Source: Zestomonas insulae (lineage in GTDB: Bacteria; Pseudomonadota; Gammaproteobacteria; Pseudomonadales; Pseudomonadaceae). From it: a stretch of 64,000 nucleotides of DNA. Shown here one piece after another: positions 1 through 10,664 of the stretch. Under the pieces are notes generated by a model, which had not been told where the DNA came from, ran no database searches, and was given only the letters and a program-made list of their open reading frames with translations. The DNA is taken from positions 992,001 through 1,056,000 of the forward strand of contig NZ_JAFEUP010000001.1 in assembly GCF_016901015.1 (NCBI RefSeq), written 5' to 3'. The stretch's first letter is position 1; each line of letters starts with the position of its first letter. A program made the position numbers and the translations under genes.

Positions 1-928
1 CCAGACGCAGGGTCTTGCCGTCCGGCATGCCCAGCGAGCGCGACGCCTCGGTCTGCCCGTGGCTGACCGCCTGAATGCCGGCCCGCACGGTTTCGCCGAT
101 GAACGCCGCGGTGTAGATCGACAGCGCCAGCATCAGCGCGACCAGTTCGGGAATCACCACCCAACCGCCACGGAAATTGAAGCCGGTGAGCTGCGGCACT
201 TCCCAGTGGAACGGCGCGCCGAACACTAGGATGCTCAGCAGCGGCAGGCCGAACAGCAGCGCCAGCGCGCTGAGCAGCACCGGGAAGCGTTCACCGGTGG
301 CCTCGCGGCGCGCCTTGGCCCAGCGGTAGATCACCACCACCGCGACGATCGCCAGCAGCAGCGCGGCGAGGAACGCCCACAGGCCCTCTGCCTGGGTCGG
401 TGAGGGCATGTACACGCCGCGGTTGTTGATGAAGAACATGTCGCCGAGGCTCAGGCTCTGCCGCGGTCCGGGCATGGTCAGCATCACCGCGAAGTACCAG
501 AAGAAGATCTGCAGCAACGGTGGGATGTTGCGGAACACCTCGATGTACACCGTGGCCAGCTTGCGGATCAGCCAGTTCGGCGACAGCCGCGCGACGCCGA
601 GGATGAAGCCGATGATGGTCGCCAGGATGATGCCGATCACCGACACCAGCAGGGTGTTGAGCAAGCCGATGACGAACACGCGGGCGTAGGTGTCGCTCTC
701 GCTGTAGTCGATCAGGTGCTGGGAGATGCCGAAACCGGCGCTCTGCTGAAGGAAATCGAAGCCGGACACAATGCCGCGCTTCTCCAGGTTGACCTGGGTG
801 TTGTGGAACAGGAACCAGCCGAATGCGACTACGCAGACGACGGCAATAATCTGGAATAGCCAGGCGCGCGCCTTGGGGTCGGTCCAGACCGATCCACGTG
901 GGCGCGGGACATTAGCAGTGGTTTGCAT
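1..928 (-). CDS. aapQ: Amino-acid ABC transporter permease AapQ (3' end outside window)
   Basis: Inner-membrane permease of a polar/general amino-acid importer. I translated this minus-strand frame by hand: it opens with MQTTANVPRPRG, then a first membrane span (about residues 25-45), and has the His/Glu/polar amino-acid permease core with a late conserved segment of the type GETVRAGIQAVSHGQTEA before the window ends in frame at GMPDGKTLRLV. The large loop between the first and later membrane spans is typical of AapQ/BztB rather than short GlnP-type permeases. It lies about 95 bases after aapJ on the same strand, so it receives substrate from AapJ. AapM and AapP are expected beyond the left edge. 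The start at 928 is an ATG; the stop codon is not visible. Confidence 0.88.
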   Translation of the reverse strand, partial: MQTTANVPRPRGSVWTDPKARAWLFQIIAVVCVVAFGWFLFHNTQVNLEKRGIVSGFDFLQQSAGFGISQHLIDYSESDTYARVFVIGLLNTLLVSVIGIILATIIGFILGVARLSPNWLIRKLATVYIEVFRNIPPLLQIFFWYFAVMLTMPGPRQSLSLGDMFFINNRGVYMPSPTQAEGLWAFLAALLLAIVAVVVIYRWAKARREATGERFPVLLSALALLFGLPLLSILVFGAPFHWEVPQLTGFNFRGGWVVIPELVALMLALSIYTAAFIGETVRAGIQAVSHGQTEASRSLGMPDGKTLRL

Positions 929-987
929 AGTAGCCCTCTTGGCATCCGCCCCCTTGGTGCGGGGTGCGGATCAACGAGTCGGAAGCA

Positions 988-1016
988 CCTCGGCGCCGCA
1001 GTACGCGGCGCCGAGG
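988..1016 (-). other. Strong hairpin between aapJ and aapQ
   Basis: A perfect 12-bp inverted repeat (988-999 with 1005-1016, 5-nt loop, all GC apart from one pair) sits just after the aapJ stop and before the aapQ start. There is no T-run, so it is more likely an mRNA-stabilising or partial-attenuation element than a full terminator. Such hairpins often follow binding-protein genes and raise their level relative to the permease genes. That role is inferred. Confidence 0.6.
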
Positions 1017-1024
1017 CGGGAGGG

Positions 1025-2053
1025 TCAACGCACCGGCGGTGCGTACTGCAGACCACCCTTGTTCCACAGGGCATTCAGGCCACGCTGGATCTTCAGGTCA
1101 CTACCGGCGCCGATGTTGCGGTCGAAGATTTCGCCGTAGTTGCCGACCTGCTTGACGATCTGTACTGCCCAATCCTTCGGCAGTTTCAGATCCTTGCCGA
1201 AATCACCTTCGCCACCGAGCAGGCGGGCGATATCCGGGTTCTTGGTGTCTTTCGCGGTTTTCTCCACGTTCTTCGAGTCGAGGCCGAGTTCCTCGGCATT
1301 GACCATCGCGAACAGGGTCCAACGCACGATATCGAACCACTCCTCGTCACCCTGGCGTACGGCCGGGCCGAGCGGTTCCTTGGAGATCACTTCCGGCAGC
1401 ACCACGTAATCGTCCGGCTTGGCCAGCTTGATGCGCTGCGCGTACAGCTGCGACTGGTCGGAGGTCAGCACGTCGCAACGGCCCGCTTCCAGCGACTTGG
1501 CGCTTTCGTCGGAGGTGTCGTAGGTGATCGGGGTGTACTTCAGGCTGTTGGCGCGGAAATAGTCGGAGAGGTTCAGCTCGGTGGTGGTGCCGGCCTGGAT
1601 GCACACGGTAGCGCCGTCGAGTTCCTTGGCGCTGGAGACGCCGAGCTTCTTGTTCACCAGGAAGCCCTGACCGTCGTAGTAGGTCACGCCGGTGAAGTTG
1701 AGGCCCATCGCCGCGTCGCGCGAGCTGGTCCAGGTGCTGTTGCGCGAGAGCACGTCGACTTCACCGGACTGCAGCGCGGTGAAACGCTCCTTGGCGGTCA
1801 GCGGGGTGAACTTGACCTTGTTGGCATCGCCGAAGACAGCGGCCGCGACGCCCCGGCAGACATCCACATCGATGCCCAGGTAGTTACCCTTGCCGTCGGC
1901 GTAGGAAAAGCCCGGCAAGCCGTCACTGATACCGCATTGCACGAAACCTTTCTTCTTTACCGCGTCGAGAGTTGCACCGGCCTGAGCGAAGCTGCTGACG
2001 CCGAGCACGGCTGCGGCGGTCAGTACAGCCAGGGTGGATTTCACCATCTTCAT
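1025..2053 (-). CDS. aapJ: Periplasmic amino-acid-binding protein AapJ
   Basis: Periplasmic solute receptor of the general L-amino-acid ABC importer. The start chosen is the ATG at 2053, because GGAGG lies just in front of it; the longer open frame adds 20 residues of non-signal sequence. The 342-residue product begins with a Sec signal peptide (MKMVKSTLAVLTAAAVLG...AQAGATL) followed by the family-3 solute-binding fold, with typical segments such as VQCGISDGLPGFSYAD, LGIDVDVCRGVAAAVFGD, CIQAGTTTELNLSDYF and TLFAMVNAEELG. The length fits AapJ/BztA, which are longer than the 250-residue polar amino-acid binders. It is first in the aapJ-aapQ operon and is preceded by a sigma-54 promoter, suggesting nitrogen control. 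Confidence 0.92.
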   Translation of the reverse strand: MKMVKSTLAVLTAAAVLGVSSFAQAGATLDAVKKKGFVQCGISDGLPGFSYADGKGNYLGIDVDVCRGVAAAVFGDANKVKFTPLTAKERFTALQSGEVDVLSRNSTWTSSRDAAMGLNFTGVTYYDGQGFLVNKKLGVSSAKELDGATVCIQAGTTTELNLSDYFRANSLKYTPITYDTSDESAKSLEAGRCDVLTSDQSQLYAQRIKLAKPDDYVVLPEVISKEPLGPAVRQGDEEWFDIVRWTLFAMVNAEELGLDSKNVEKTAKDTKNPDIARLLGGEGDFGKDLKLPKDWAVQIVKQVGNYGEIFDRNIGAGSDLKIQRGLNALWNKGGLQYAPPVR

Positions 2054-3118
<1,065 letters not shown>

Positions 3119-3147
3119 GTCCAGCGTAGAGAAGGCCATTGCTCACC

Positions 3148-5055
3148 ATGAACCAGACCGCCGTGCCCGCCATCGGTTCGCTGCGCGACACCGAATCGAT
3201 CGAACGCATCCCGCTGCAGGACCGCGACATGCCGTCCAGCACCTACGAGTTGCTGCGCCGCAGTGCCGAACGCCACGCCGACGCCACCGCGCTGACCTTC
3301 CTGCTGCAGGGCACCGCCGAGGAGACGCCGTATCGGCTCAGCTACGCCGAGCTGTTCGCCAAGGTCACCCAGGCCGCCAACGCCTTCCACCGCCTCGGCG
3401 TGCGCCCGGACAACGCGGTGTCGTTCCTGCTGCCCAACCTGCCGCACACCCACTTCACCCTGTGGGGTGGCGAGGCGGCCGGCATCGTCAACGCGATCAA
3501 CCCGCTGCTCGATGCCGAGCACATCGCCGAGCTGGTGCACGCCTCGAATTCCAAGGTGCTGGTTACCCTGGCGCCGTTCCCCGGCACCGACCTGTGGGAC
3601 AAGGTGGAGAGCCTGCGCGGCCAATTGCCCGAGCTGAATGCAGTGGTCGTGGTGGATATGGCCAACTACCTGCCCGAGCCGCAGCGCAGTGCGCTCAAGG
3701 CGCAACGCGGCGCGCTGCCGGCCGGCGTGCTGGACTTCGACGAGTTGATCGCCGCCTGCCCGGCCGATCACCTGGAAAGCGGCCGCGTGATCCAGGCCGA
3801 CGACCTCGCCTCCTACTTCCACACCGGCGGCACCACCGGCACGCCCAAGCTGGCCCCGCACACTCACCGCAACGAAGTGGCGATGGCGATGATCCTCGCC
3901 TACGCGATCAACTTCAGCGAACACGACATCACCCTCTGCGGCCTGCCGCTGTTCCACGTCAACGGCGTGATGGTCACCGGCCTGGCGCCGTTCTTCGTCG
4001 GTGCCGAAGTGCTGCTGGCCACGCCACAGGGCTACCGCAACAGCAACCTGATCCATAACTTCTGGACGCTCATCGAGCGCTACCGGGTGACCTTCTTCAG
4101 CGGCGTGCCGACCATCTATGCCGGCCTGCTCCAGGTGCCGAGCGACGGCCACGACCTGTCCAGCCTGCGCTACGCGCTGTGCGGCGCCGCGCCGATGCCG
4201 GTCGAGCTGATCCGCCAGTTCGAGGCCAAGACCGGGGTGAAGATCATCGAAGGCTACGGCCTCACCGAGGGCACGTGCGGCAGCTGCGGCAACCCGCCGG
4301 CCGGCGAGCGACGCCCCGGCTCGATCGGCATCCGCATGCCCTACTGCGAGGTGAAGATCGCCGTGCTCGACGACGCCGGGCGCTACCTGCGCGACGCCGC
4401 ACGCAACGAGATCGGCAACGTGGTGCTACGTGGCATCACGGTGTTCAACGGCTACCTGCCAGCGAGCAAGAACGCCGGCATCTTCGTCGACGGCGACTGG
4501 TTCAACACCGGCGACCTCGGCCGCATGGACGCCAACGGCTACATCTGGCTGACCGGGCGCAGCAAGGACCTGATCATTCGCGGCGGCCACAACATCGACC
4601 CGCAGATGATCGAGGAAGCGCTGCACAAGCACCCGGCGGTGGCCATGGCGGCGGCGGTCGGCAAGCCCGACGAGAAGGCCGGCGAGCTGCCGGTGGTCTA
4701 CGTGCAGCTCAAGCCGGGCGTCGCGGTCAGCGAAGCGGAACTGATCGCGCACGCCGCAGCGCACGTCAGCGAGCCGCCGGCGGTGCCCAAGGAAGTGTGG
4801 ATCATCGACGCCATCCCGCTCACCGCGGTCGGCAAGACCTTCAAGCCGGCGCTGCGCCACGACGCCATCCGCCGCACTTTCGAAGCGCACCTGGCGGGCA
4901 TCGACCCGGCGATCCGCGTCGAAGTCGGCGCCGACGACCGCTATGGCCAGCTGGCGCGCATCCTGGTGACGGGCCTGAGCGCCGAACGCCGGGCCCAAAT
5001 CGAGCGCAAGCTGGCCGGTTTCGCCGTGCGCAGCGAAGTGGTCGCCCTCGACTGA
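3148..5055 (+). CDS. AMP-forming acyl-CoA ligase
   Basis: Adenylate-forming enzyme that activates a carboxylic acid with ATP and transfers it to CoA. The 635-residue product has the phosphate-binding loop HTGGTTGTPKLAPHTH, the EGYGLTEGT adenine-binding motif, the hinge/ribose motif NTGDLGRMD...WLTGRSKDLIIRGG, and a C-terminal lysine segment (AVGKTFKPALR). An N-terminal extension of about 30 residues precedes the ligase fold. An ATG at 3148 is preferred to a TTG nine bases earlier. The acid substrate cannot be read from the sequence. The gene closely follows the esterase, which could supply an acid by ester hydrolysis; that link is speculative. Confidence 0.88.
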   Translation: MNQTAVPAIGSLRDTESIERIPLQDRDMPSSTYELLRRSAERHADATALTFLLQGTAEETPYRLSYAELFAKVTQAANAFHRLGVRPDNAVSFLLPNLPHTHFTLWGGEAAGIVNAINPLLDAEHIAELVHASNSKVLVTLAPFPGTDLWDKVESLRGQLPELNAVVVVDMANYLPEPQRSALKAQRGALPAGVLDFDELIAACPADHLESGRVIQADDLASYFHTGGTTGTPKLAPHTHRNEVAMAMILAYAINFSEHDITLCGLPLFHVNGVMVTGLAPFFVGAEVLLATPQGYRNSNLIHNFWTLIERYRVTFFSGVPTIYAGLLQVPSDGHDLSSLRYALCGAAPMPVELIRQFEAKTGVKIIEGYGLTEGTCGSCGNPPAGERRPGSIGIRMPYCEVKIAVLDDAGRYLRDAARNEIGNVVLRGITVFNGYLPASKNAGIFVDGDWFNTGDLGRMDANGYIWLTGRSKDLIIRGGHNIDPQMIEEALHKHPAVAMAAAVGKPDEKAGELPVVYVQLKPGVAVSEAELIAHAAAHVSEPPAVPKEVWIIDAIPLTAVGKTFKPALRHDAIRRTFEAHLAGIDPAIRVEVGADDRYGQLARILVTGLSAERRAQIERKLAGFAVRSEVVALD

Positions 5056-5260
5056 GGCTGCAGGCCACGCCCGGCGCGGGGCCGGCCGCGGCCAATGCGA
5101 CTGTTCGGGACCATCCGGCGACCGCTGGTCGCGTTTCATCCAGATAGAGGATTGCCGGCGCTCGCGCGCACGAATACTGTCAGGACTGGTATGCCTCAAC
5201 GACAGGGAGTGTTCGTGATGCCCTGGCTACCCCGCACCGGCCCGTGAGATCGCCTTCGTC

Positions 5261-6199
5261 ATGAAAACCATGGAATGGCAGGAAGATCTGCAGCAGTTAC
5301 GCCATTTGCGGCTCTTCGACAAAGTGGCGGCGAGCATCCTCGTGCAGCTGCTCAAGGAGTTCCGCGCCTGCGAGCTGGATAGCGACGAGGTGTTGCTGTC
5401 GCCGTTCAATCGCAATCAGCATCTCTACTTGTTGCTCTCCGGCGAGCTCAAGGTCTATCTCGGATCGCTGGACAACCAGCCGGTGAGCACCGTCGAGCCC
5501 GGCGAATGCGTCGGCGAGATCAGCTTCATCGACAACGAATTCCCTTCCGCCTACGTGGTCGCCACCCAGCCGTGCAGCGTGCTGCGCCTGCACCGCGAAT
5601 CGCTGGTCAAGCTGCTCGCGCAGTCGCCGCAGATTCTGCAGAACCTCCTCGAGCTGCTCTGCGAGCGCGTGCGCCAAGGCAACCGGATCATTCTCGACAG
5701 CGAGCAAAACGCCAACATCGACACCCTCACCGGCAGCTTCAACCGCCGCTGGCTGGAGCATGTGTTCGAGCGCGAGAACACCCGCTGCGCCTTCAACGGC
5801 CAGCCGATGAGCATGCTGATGCTCGACGTCGACCACTTCAAACCCTACAACGACCAGCATGGTCATCTGGCCGGCGACTACGCGCTGTGCATGGTCGCCC
5901 ACACCCTGCGCAGCCAATTACGACCGAAGGACAGCCTGGTGCGCTACGGCGGCGAGGAGTTCGTCATCCTGCTGCCGGAAATCGACGCCGAAGAAGCGCG
6001 CAGCATCGGCGAACGGCTGCGCGCGAGCCTCGAGCAGATCGCCAACTTCTATTCGCCGGTCGGCATCCTGCCCGGCGTCACCGTGTCCATCGGGCTGTCG
6101 CAGAACAAGCCCAAGGACAGCCTGCAAAGCCTGATCGCCCGCGCCGACCGCGCCCTCTATCAGGCCAAGCAAAGGGGCCGTAACTGCCTCTGCGGCTAA
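5261..6199 (+). CDS. cNMP-binding/GGDEF diguanylate cyclase
   Basis: Predicted cytoplasmic c-di-GMP synthase of 312 residues. Residues about 15-135 form a cyclic-nucleotide-binding-type beta barrel (LLLSGELKVYLG...PGECVGEISFID). Residues about 150-310 form a GGDEF domain with DTLTGSFNRRWLE, the metal-binding LDVDHFKPYND and an intact active-site GGEEF (YGGEEFVILLP). No RxxD inhibitory site is evident just before GGEEF. The domain order suggests that a small ligand or redox signal tunes cyclase output. It could affect alginate, because Alg44 elsewhere in the window is a c-di-GMP receptor, but nothing in the sequence links the two directly. The gap before it (5056-5260) shows no clear promoter. 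Confidence 0.85.
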   Translation: MKTMEWQEDLQQLRHLRLFDKVAASILVQLLKEFRACELDSDEVLLSPFNRNQHLYLLLSGELKVYLGSLDNQPVSTVEPGECVGEISFIDNEFPSAYVVATQPCSVLRLHRESLVKLLAQSPQILQNLLELLCERVRQGNRIILDSEQNANIDTLTGSFNRRWLEHVFERENTRCAFNGQPMSMLMLDVDHFKPYNDQHGHLAGDYALCMVAHTLRSQLRPKDSLVRYGGEEFVILLPEIDAEEARSIGERLRASLEQIANFYSPVGILPGVTVSIGLSQNKPKDSLQSLIARADRALYQAKQRGRNCLCG

Positions 6200-6540
6200 A
6201 AATGTGCCGATAGCGGCTGCGCCACAGCGATACTGCGTCGCGCGGTGCTCGAAATCCTCATGAACAACAGTTCATTGCGGTTTCTGCGCTCCGGGCTTCT
6301 TGTCTCGCTGCGCCTCGCTCGCCATCCATCACATTTTTCATCCTTACTGACCGCACCAAGCCCGTAGGATGGGTTGAGACGCGCAGCGCCGATACCCATC
6401 GCGTCGCTGGCGATGGGTATCGCTTCGCTCAACCCATCCTACAGTCGCAGCTGCGCCAACGCTGCGGGCTCACCGCCTGATGCCACCTTGCAGGGGAAAA
6501 GCCGCAAACAGGTCTGTTAGAGTCGGCGCATAACAACAAC
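6200..6540. other. Intergenic region carrying one dispersed repeat
   Basis: There is no gene of plausible composition here. The centre is a 79-bp imperfect palindromic repeat (6364-6442, listed separately). The rest is ordinary GC-rich spacer leading to the dipeptidase gene. Confidence 0.5.
6364..6442. repeat. Dispersed inverted repeat, copy 1 (GTAGGATGGGT type)
   Basis: The element starts GTAGGATGGGTTGAG and ends with the inverted form CTCAACCCATCCTAC. Its inner arms (GATACCCATCGC and GCGATGGGTATC) are also complementary, so the whole can fold into one long cruciform or stem. A relative lies at 39262-39337 inside the alginate operon. Elements of this look are common between genes in Pseudomonas and other proteobacteria; no transposase accompanies it. 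Confidence 0.8.
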
Positions 6541-7716
6541 ATGGATGTCGCCATGCGCAAGCTCCCGCTGATTCTCGCCCTGCTCGTCGTCATCGGCCTG
6601 GGCGTGTTCTTCACCCTGCCGTCGCTGCTCGATCGGCAGATGAACACCGTCGAGACGCCGCCGCCCTACCCGGTCGGCCAGCCGGCGCAACAGCTGCACA
6701 AACGCCTGTTCGTCGCCGATCTGCACGACGATGCGCTGCTCTGGCAACGCGACCTGCTCAAGCGTCACGACTTCGGCCACACCGACCTGCCGCGCCTGCT
6801 CGAAGGCGGCGTTGCCCTGCAGGTGTTTTCCACCGTCACCAAGACCCCGCGCAACCTCAACTACGACCACAACGGCAGCGACAGCGACAACATCACCCTG
6901 CTGGTGATGGCCCAGCGCTGGCCGCCGGCGACCTGGAACAGCCTACTGCAGCGCGCGCTGTACCAGAGCGAGCGCCTGCACCAAGCGGCCGCCGCCAGCA
7001 ACGGAAAGCTGACCCTGATCAACACCCGCCAGCAGCTCGCCGAATTCATCAGCGCCTGGCAGCGCGACCCGCAGCGCCTGGCCGGGGTGCTCGCCACCGA
7101 AGGCCTGCACCCGCTCGAAGGCCGCCTGGAGAATGTCGACCGCCTGTACGACGCGGGCTTTCGCATCACCGGGCTGACCCACTTCTTCGACAACGAGATC
7201 GGCGGCTCCGCCCACGGCCTGGAACAGGGCGGCCTGACCCCGTTCGGCCGCCGCGTGGTCGCCCGTCTGGAAGCCAAAGGCATGCTCATCGACCTGGCGC
7301 ACGCCTCCAAGGCGCTGATCGACGACGTGCTGAGCGTTGCCACCCGTCCGCTGCTGGTCTCCCACACCGGCGTCGAGGGCACCTGCCCCGGACCGCGCAA
7401 CCTCAGCGACCGGCACATCCAGCGCATCGCCGCGACCGGCGGGGTGATCGGCATCGGCTACTGGGACGCCGCGGTGTGCGAGACCTCGGTGGCGGCGATC
7501 GTCAAGGCGATCCGCTACACCGCCGACAAGATCGGCGTCGAGCACGTCGCCCTGGGCTCGGACTTCGACGGCACCATCCACGCCCCGTTCGACACCACCG
7601 GCCTGGCGCGCCTGACCGAAGGCCTGCAACAAGCCGGCTTCAGCGAAACGGACATCGCCGCGATCATGGGCGGCAACGTCCAGCGCCTGCTGCTGGCCAA
7701 TCTGCCGGAGCGCTGA
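6541..7716 (+). CDS. Membrane-anchored dipeptidase (peptidase M19 family)
   Basis: Zinc dipeptidase of the renal-dipeptidase family, 391 residues. A single N-terminal hydrophobic segment (about residues 8-28) should anchor it facing the periplasm. Metal and active-site motifs are present: [11 protein letters not shown] (first zinc pair), [10 protein letters not shown] with the bridging Glu, IDLAHAS and [19 protein letters not shown] for the second zinc, and GSDFDGTI. The C-terminal GGNVQRLL helix is a family hallmark. The substrate is likely dipeptides or D-containing dipeptides. The first ATG (6541) is given; an ATG four codons later is equally possible because no strong ribosome-binding site distinguishes them. 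Confidence 0.87.
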   Translation: MDVAMRKLPLILALLVVIGLGVFFTLPSLLDRQMNTVETPPPYPVGQPAQQLHKRLFVADLHDDALLWQRDLLKRHDFGHTDLPRLLEGGVALQVFSTVTKTPRNLNYDHNGSDSDNITLLVMAQRWPPATWNSLLQRALYQSERLHQAAAASNGKLTLINTRQQLAEFISAWQRDPQRLAGVLATEGLHPLEGRLENVDRLYDAGFRITGLTHFFDNEIGGSAHGLEQGGLTPFGRRVVARLEAKGMLIDLAHASKALIDDVLSVATRPLLVSHTGVEGTCPGPRNLSDRHIQRIAATGGVIGIGYWDAAVCETSVAAIVKAIRYTADKIGVEHVALGSDFDGTIHAPFDTTGLARLTEGLQQAGFSETDIAAIMGGNVQRLLLANLPER

Positions 7717-7828
7717 GCGGGCGCCGCAGCACCCCGCTCGCACGGCGGGGTGCGCAACATTTCGCCGCACTGGCATCTTGCTTTACACTGGCGCCCGTTC
7801 ATTCCTTAACCAACCTGAAGAGATTCCC

Positions 7829-9298
7829 GTGCTCAAAGCACTCAAGAAGATGTTCGGCAAGGGCCCTGGCGACGAGTCCGTGCCAACGACGCCGGGTGAA
7901 GCGCCCGCCGTTGCACGCGAAACCCGCAGCCCCGCGCCGAAAACCGACAAGCCTGCCCGCCCGAGCAAGCCGCGTGCAGAGCAAGCCGACGCGGAGAGCA
8001 AACCGCGCGCCGACAAGGCTCCCGCCGACAAACCGAAGACCGACAAACCGCGCCGCGAGCGCCCGGCCAAGCCGCCGGTGAGCACCTGGAAGCTGGAAGA
8101 CTTCGTGGTCGAGCCGCAGGAAGGCAAGTCCCGCTTCCACGATTTCCCCCTGGCGCCCGAGCTGATGCACGCGCTGCAGGACCTCGGTTTCCCCTACTGC
8201 ACCCCGATCCAGGCCGGCGTACTGGGCTTTACCCTCAAGGGCCAGGACGCCATCGGTCGGGCACAGACCGGTACCGGCAAGACCGCCGCGTTCCTCATCT
8301 CGATCATCACCCAGCTGCTGCAGACCCGTCCGCCGCAGGAACGCTACATGGGTGAGCCGCGCGCGCTGGTGATCGCCCCGACCCGCGAACTGGTGGTACA
8401 GATCGCCAAGGACGCCCAGGCGCTGACCAAGTACACCGGTCTCAACGTGATGAGCTTCGTCGGAGGCATGGACTTCGACAAGCAGCTCAAGCAACTCGAA
8501 TCGCGCTTCTGCGACATCCTGGTGGCCACCCCGGGCCGCCTGCTGGACTTCAACCAGCGCGGCGAAGTGCACCTGGACATGGTCGAGGTGATGGTCCTCG
8601 ACGAAGCCGACCGCATGCTCGACATGGGCTTCATCCCGCAGGTCCGCCAGATCATCCGGCAGACTCCGCCGAAGTCCGAACGGCAGACCCTGCTGTTCTC
8701 CGCGACCTTCACCGACGACGTGATGAACCTCGCCAAGCAGTGGACCACCAACCCGGCGATCGTCGAGATCGAGCCGGAGAATGTCGCCAGCGAGACCGTC
8801 GAACAGCACGTCTACGCGGTGGCCGGCAGCGACAAGTACAAGCTGCTGTACAACCTGATCATGCAGAACGACTGGACCCGCGTGATGGTCTTCGCCAACC
8901 GCAAGGATGAAGTGCGGCGCATCGAGGAGCGTCTGGTGCGGGATGGCGTCAGCGCCGCGCAGATGTCCGGCGACGTGCCGCAACACAAGCGCATCAAGAC
9001 CCTCGAAGGCTTCCGCGCCGGGCATATCCGTGTGTTGGTGGCCACCGACGTGGCCGGGCGCGGCATCCACATCGATGGCATCAGCCACGTGATCAACTTC
9101 ACCCTGCCGGAAGTGCCGGACGACTACGTGCACCGCATCGGCCGCACCGGCCGCGCCGGGGCCAGCGGCACCTCGATCAGCTTCGCCGGCGAGGACGATG
9201 CCTTCGCCCTACCGCCGATCGAGGAGCTGCTGGGTCGCAAGATCAACTGCGAGTACCCGCCGGCCGAGCTGCTCAAATCGGTGCCACGCAAGCACTGA
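7829..9298 (+). CDS. rhlB: DEAD-box ATP-dependent RNA helicase, RhlB type
   Basis: Cytoplasmic RNA helicase of 489 residues. An N-terminal tail of about 80 residues, rich in Lys, Pro, Ala and Arg, is low-complexity and probably binds RNA or partners. The helicase core has all motifs: the Q-motif region (FPYCTPIQ), AQTGTGKT (I), PTRELVVQI (Ia), [12 protein letters not shown] (II), [11 protein letters not shown] (III), [14 protein letters not shown] (V) and [10 protein letters not shown] (VI). The start is a GTG at 7829, preceded by a GAAGAGA ribosome-binding site and giving the expected [10 protein letters not shown] beginning. It follows the dipeptidase by about 110 bases and ends at a strong terminator. 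RhlB-type helicases work with the RNA degradosome. Confidence 0.93.
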   Translation: MLKALKKMFGKGPGDESVPTTPGEAPAVARETRSPAPKTDKPARPSKPRAEQADAESKPRADKAPADKPKTDKPRRERPAKPPVSTWKLEDFVVEPQEGKSRFHDFPLAPELMHALQDLGFPYCTPIQAGVLGFTLKGQDAIGRAQTGTGKTAAFLISIITQLLQTRPPQERYMGEPRALVIAPTRELVVQIAKDAQALTKYTGLNVMSFVGGMDFDKQLKQLESRFCDILVATPGRLLDFNQRGEVHLDMVEVMVLDEADRMLDMGFIPQVRQIIRQTPPKSERQTLLFSATFTDDVMNLAKQWTTNPAIVEIEPENVASETVEQHVYAVAGSDKYKLLYNLIMQNDWTRVMVFANRKDEVRRIEERLVRDGVSAAQMSGDVPQHKRIKTLEGFRAGHIRVLVATDVAGRGIHIDGISHVINFTLPEVPDDYVHRIGRTGRAGASGTSISFAGEDDAFALPPIEELLGRKINCEYPPAELLKSVPRKH

Positions 9299-9308
9299 TC
9301 GACCGTCA

Positions 9309-9352
9309 GCGGACAGAAGGCGAAGCGCGAGCTTCGCCTTTTTTGTGTCCGC
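9309..9352 (+). terminator. Rho-independent terminator after the helicase gene
   Basis: A perfect 10-bp stem (aaggcgaagc/gcttcgcctt, 9317-9326 with 9331-9340, loop gcga) runs straight into TTTTTT. An outer 7-bp arm (gcggaca/tgtccgc) can extend the structure. Confidence 0.92.
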
Positions 9353-9390
9353 TCACCCGACGCCGCCCGGCTGGCCTTGCGCCAGAACCG

Positions 9391-9423
9391 CCTGGATTCT
9401 CGCCTGCGCGGGAATGACGGGGG
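9391..9423. repeat. Short dispersed repeat, CGCCTGCGCGGGA type
   Basis: This spacer carries the unit TGGATTCTCGCCTGCGCGGGAA followed by TGACGG. It is nearly identical to 60212-60240 and related to inverted copies around 60270-60353. It is a small palindromic REP-like unit with no coding role seen. Confidence 0.7.
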
Positions 9424-9513
9424 GTAAGTTCGCCAGCTGTACGGTATCCCCGTGGCGGCGGCAATCCAGCGCACCGCCGCCTGCTACGCTCACCCGGGAA
9501 ATGGAGATCCCCC

Positions 9514-10554
9514 ATGACGTTCAAACTCGACGCCGACGACCTTGCCCGCGCGGTCAGCGCCGGCGTGCTGCAGCCCGGCCAGGACCAGCGCCTGCTGGAG
9601 TTCCTGCGCCAGCAACCGGAAACCCGCGCCAGCTTCCAGCTCGCCCACATCGCCTACTACTTCGGCGCGCTGCTGATCATGGCGGCGCTCGGTTGGCTGC
9701 TCACCGAGGCGTGGATGCAGATCGGCGACTTCGCGCTGCTGGTGATCGCGCTGGCCTACATGGGCCTGTTCCTGCTCGCCGGGCGCAGCCTGTGGCAGCG
9801 CGGTCAGCAGATTCCCGGCGGCCTGCTCGGTGCGGTGGCGGTGAGCCTGACGCCGCTGGCGGTGTTCGCCGCACAACGGCTGACCGGCCTGTGGCCGCTG
9901 GACGACGGGCAGAGCGACTACCACGACTACTACGTCTACGTGCGCGGCGGCTGGCTGGCGATGGAGGCCGCGACGGTGCTGGTCGGCCTGCTGGTGCTGC
10001 GCCTGCTGCCGTTCCCGTTCATCGTCATGCCGATCGCCGTGGCGCTGTGGTTCATGTCCATGGACCTCACCGAACTGGTGTTCGGCGGCATCCTCAACTG
10101 GGACACGCGGCGCTGGGTGTCGCTGTGGTTCGGCCTGGCGCTGCTGCTCGTCAGCCTGCTGGTCGACGGCCGCAGCAAGCGCGACTTCGCCTTCTGGGGC
10201 TACCTGGCCGGGCTGCTGGCGTTCTGGGGCGGGCTGAGTCTGATGGACAGCGGCAGCCAACTGGGCAAGGCGCTGTACTGCCTGATCAACCTCGGCCTGA
10301 TGGGTTGCGCGGTGGCGCTGCGCCGCCCGGTGTTCATGGTGTTCGGCGCCCTCGGCGTGGCCGGCTACCTCGGCTACCTGTCCTACGAGGTGTTCCGCGA
10401 CTCGCTGCTGTTCCCCATCGTGCTGACCCTGATCGGCCTGGCGGTGATCGGCCTCGGCCTGGCCTACCAGAAACGCCGCGACGCGCTCACCCAACGCCTG
10501 CGCCAGCAGCTGCCGGACAGCCTGCTGCGCTACCTGCCGGCCTTGCAACGCTGA
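9514..10554 (+). CDS. Multi-pass membrane protein with DUF2157-like N-terminus, function unknown
   Basis: Integral membrane protein of 346 residues. The first 45 residues are soluble (DADDLARAVSAGVLQPGQDQRLLEFLRQQ), a pattern seen in DUF2157-type proteins. About eight to ten hydrophobic helices follow, ending in a basic amphipathic tail (YQKRRDALTQRLRQQLPDSLLRYLPAL). GGAGAT sits ahead of the ATG. No catalytic motif or transporter signature was recognised. It stands alone between the helicase terminator and the dau cluster, so context gives no function. Confidence 0.75.
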   Translation: MTFKLDADDLARAVSAGVLQPGQDQRLLEFLRQQPETRASFQLAHIAYYFGALLIMAALGWLLTEAWMQIGDFALLVIALAYMGLFLLAGRSLWQRGQQIPGGLLGAVAVSLTPLAVFAAQRLTGLWPLDDGQSDYHDYYVYVRGGWLAMEAATVLVGLLVLRLLPFPFIVMPIAVALWFMSMDLTELVFGGILNWDTRRWVSLWFGLALLLVSLLVDGRSKRDFAFWGYLAGLLAFWGGLSLMDSGSQLGKALYCLINLGLMGCAVALRRPVFMVFGALGVAGYLGYLSYEVFRDSLLFPIVLTLIGLAVIGLGLAYQKRRDALTQRLRQQLPDSLLRYLPALQR

Positions 10555-10599
10555 CACTTATACCCAGGCGTCATTCGCGTACAGCTCGGCCGCCGCGGG

Positions 10600-10632
10600 T
10601 TGCCGGAATAAACTTTAAAGTCCAGTATGGAC
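10600..10632 (+). promoter_or_regulatory. dauB promoter with DauR-type operator
   Basis: A candidate sigma-70 promoter has TTGCCG (10600-10605), a 17-nt spacer and CAGTAT (10623-10628). The -10 lies inside the perfect inverted repeat GTCCA-GTA-TGGAC (10620-10632), so a bound repressor would block RNA polymerase. A nearly identical arrangement occurs at 14470-14502 for the neighbouring binding-protein gene. In P. aeruginosa the dauBAR operon is known to be repressed by DauR; assigning this palindrome as its operator is inference. Confidence 0.65.
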
Positions 10633-10664
10633 AAATTAGTTTATCCCGCACCCCGGAGGCCTCC

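Noticed and set aside
9306..9650. Minus-strand frame over the helicase terminator
   Set aside because: It crosses a terminator and a dispersed repeat and has no family features.
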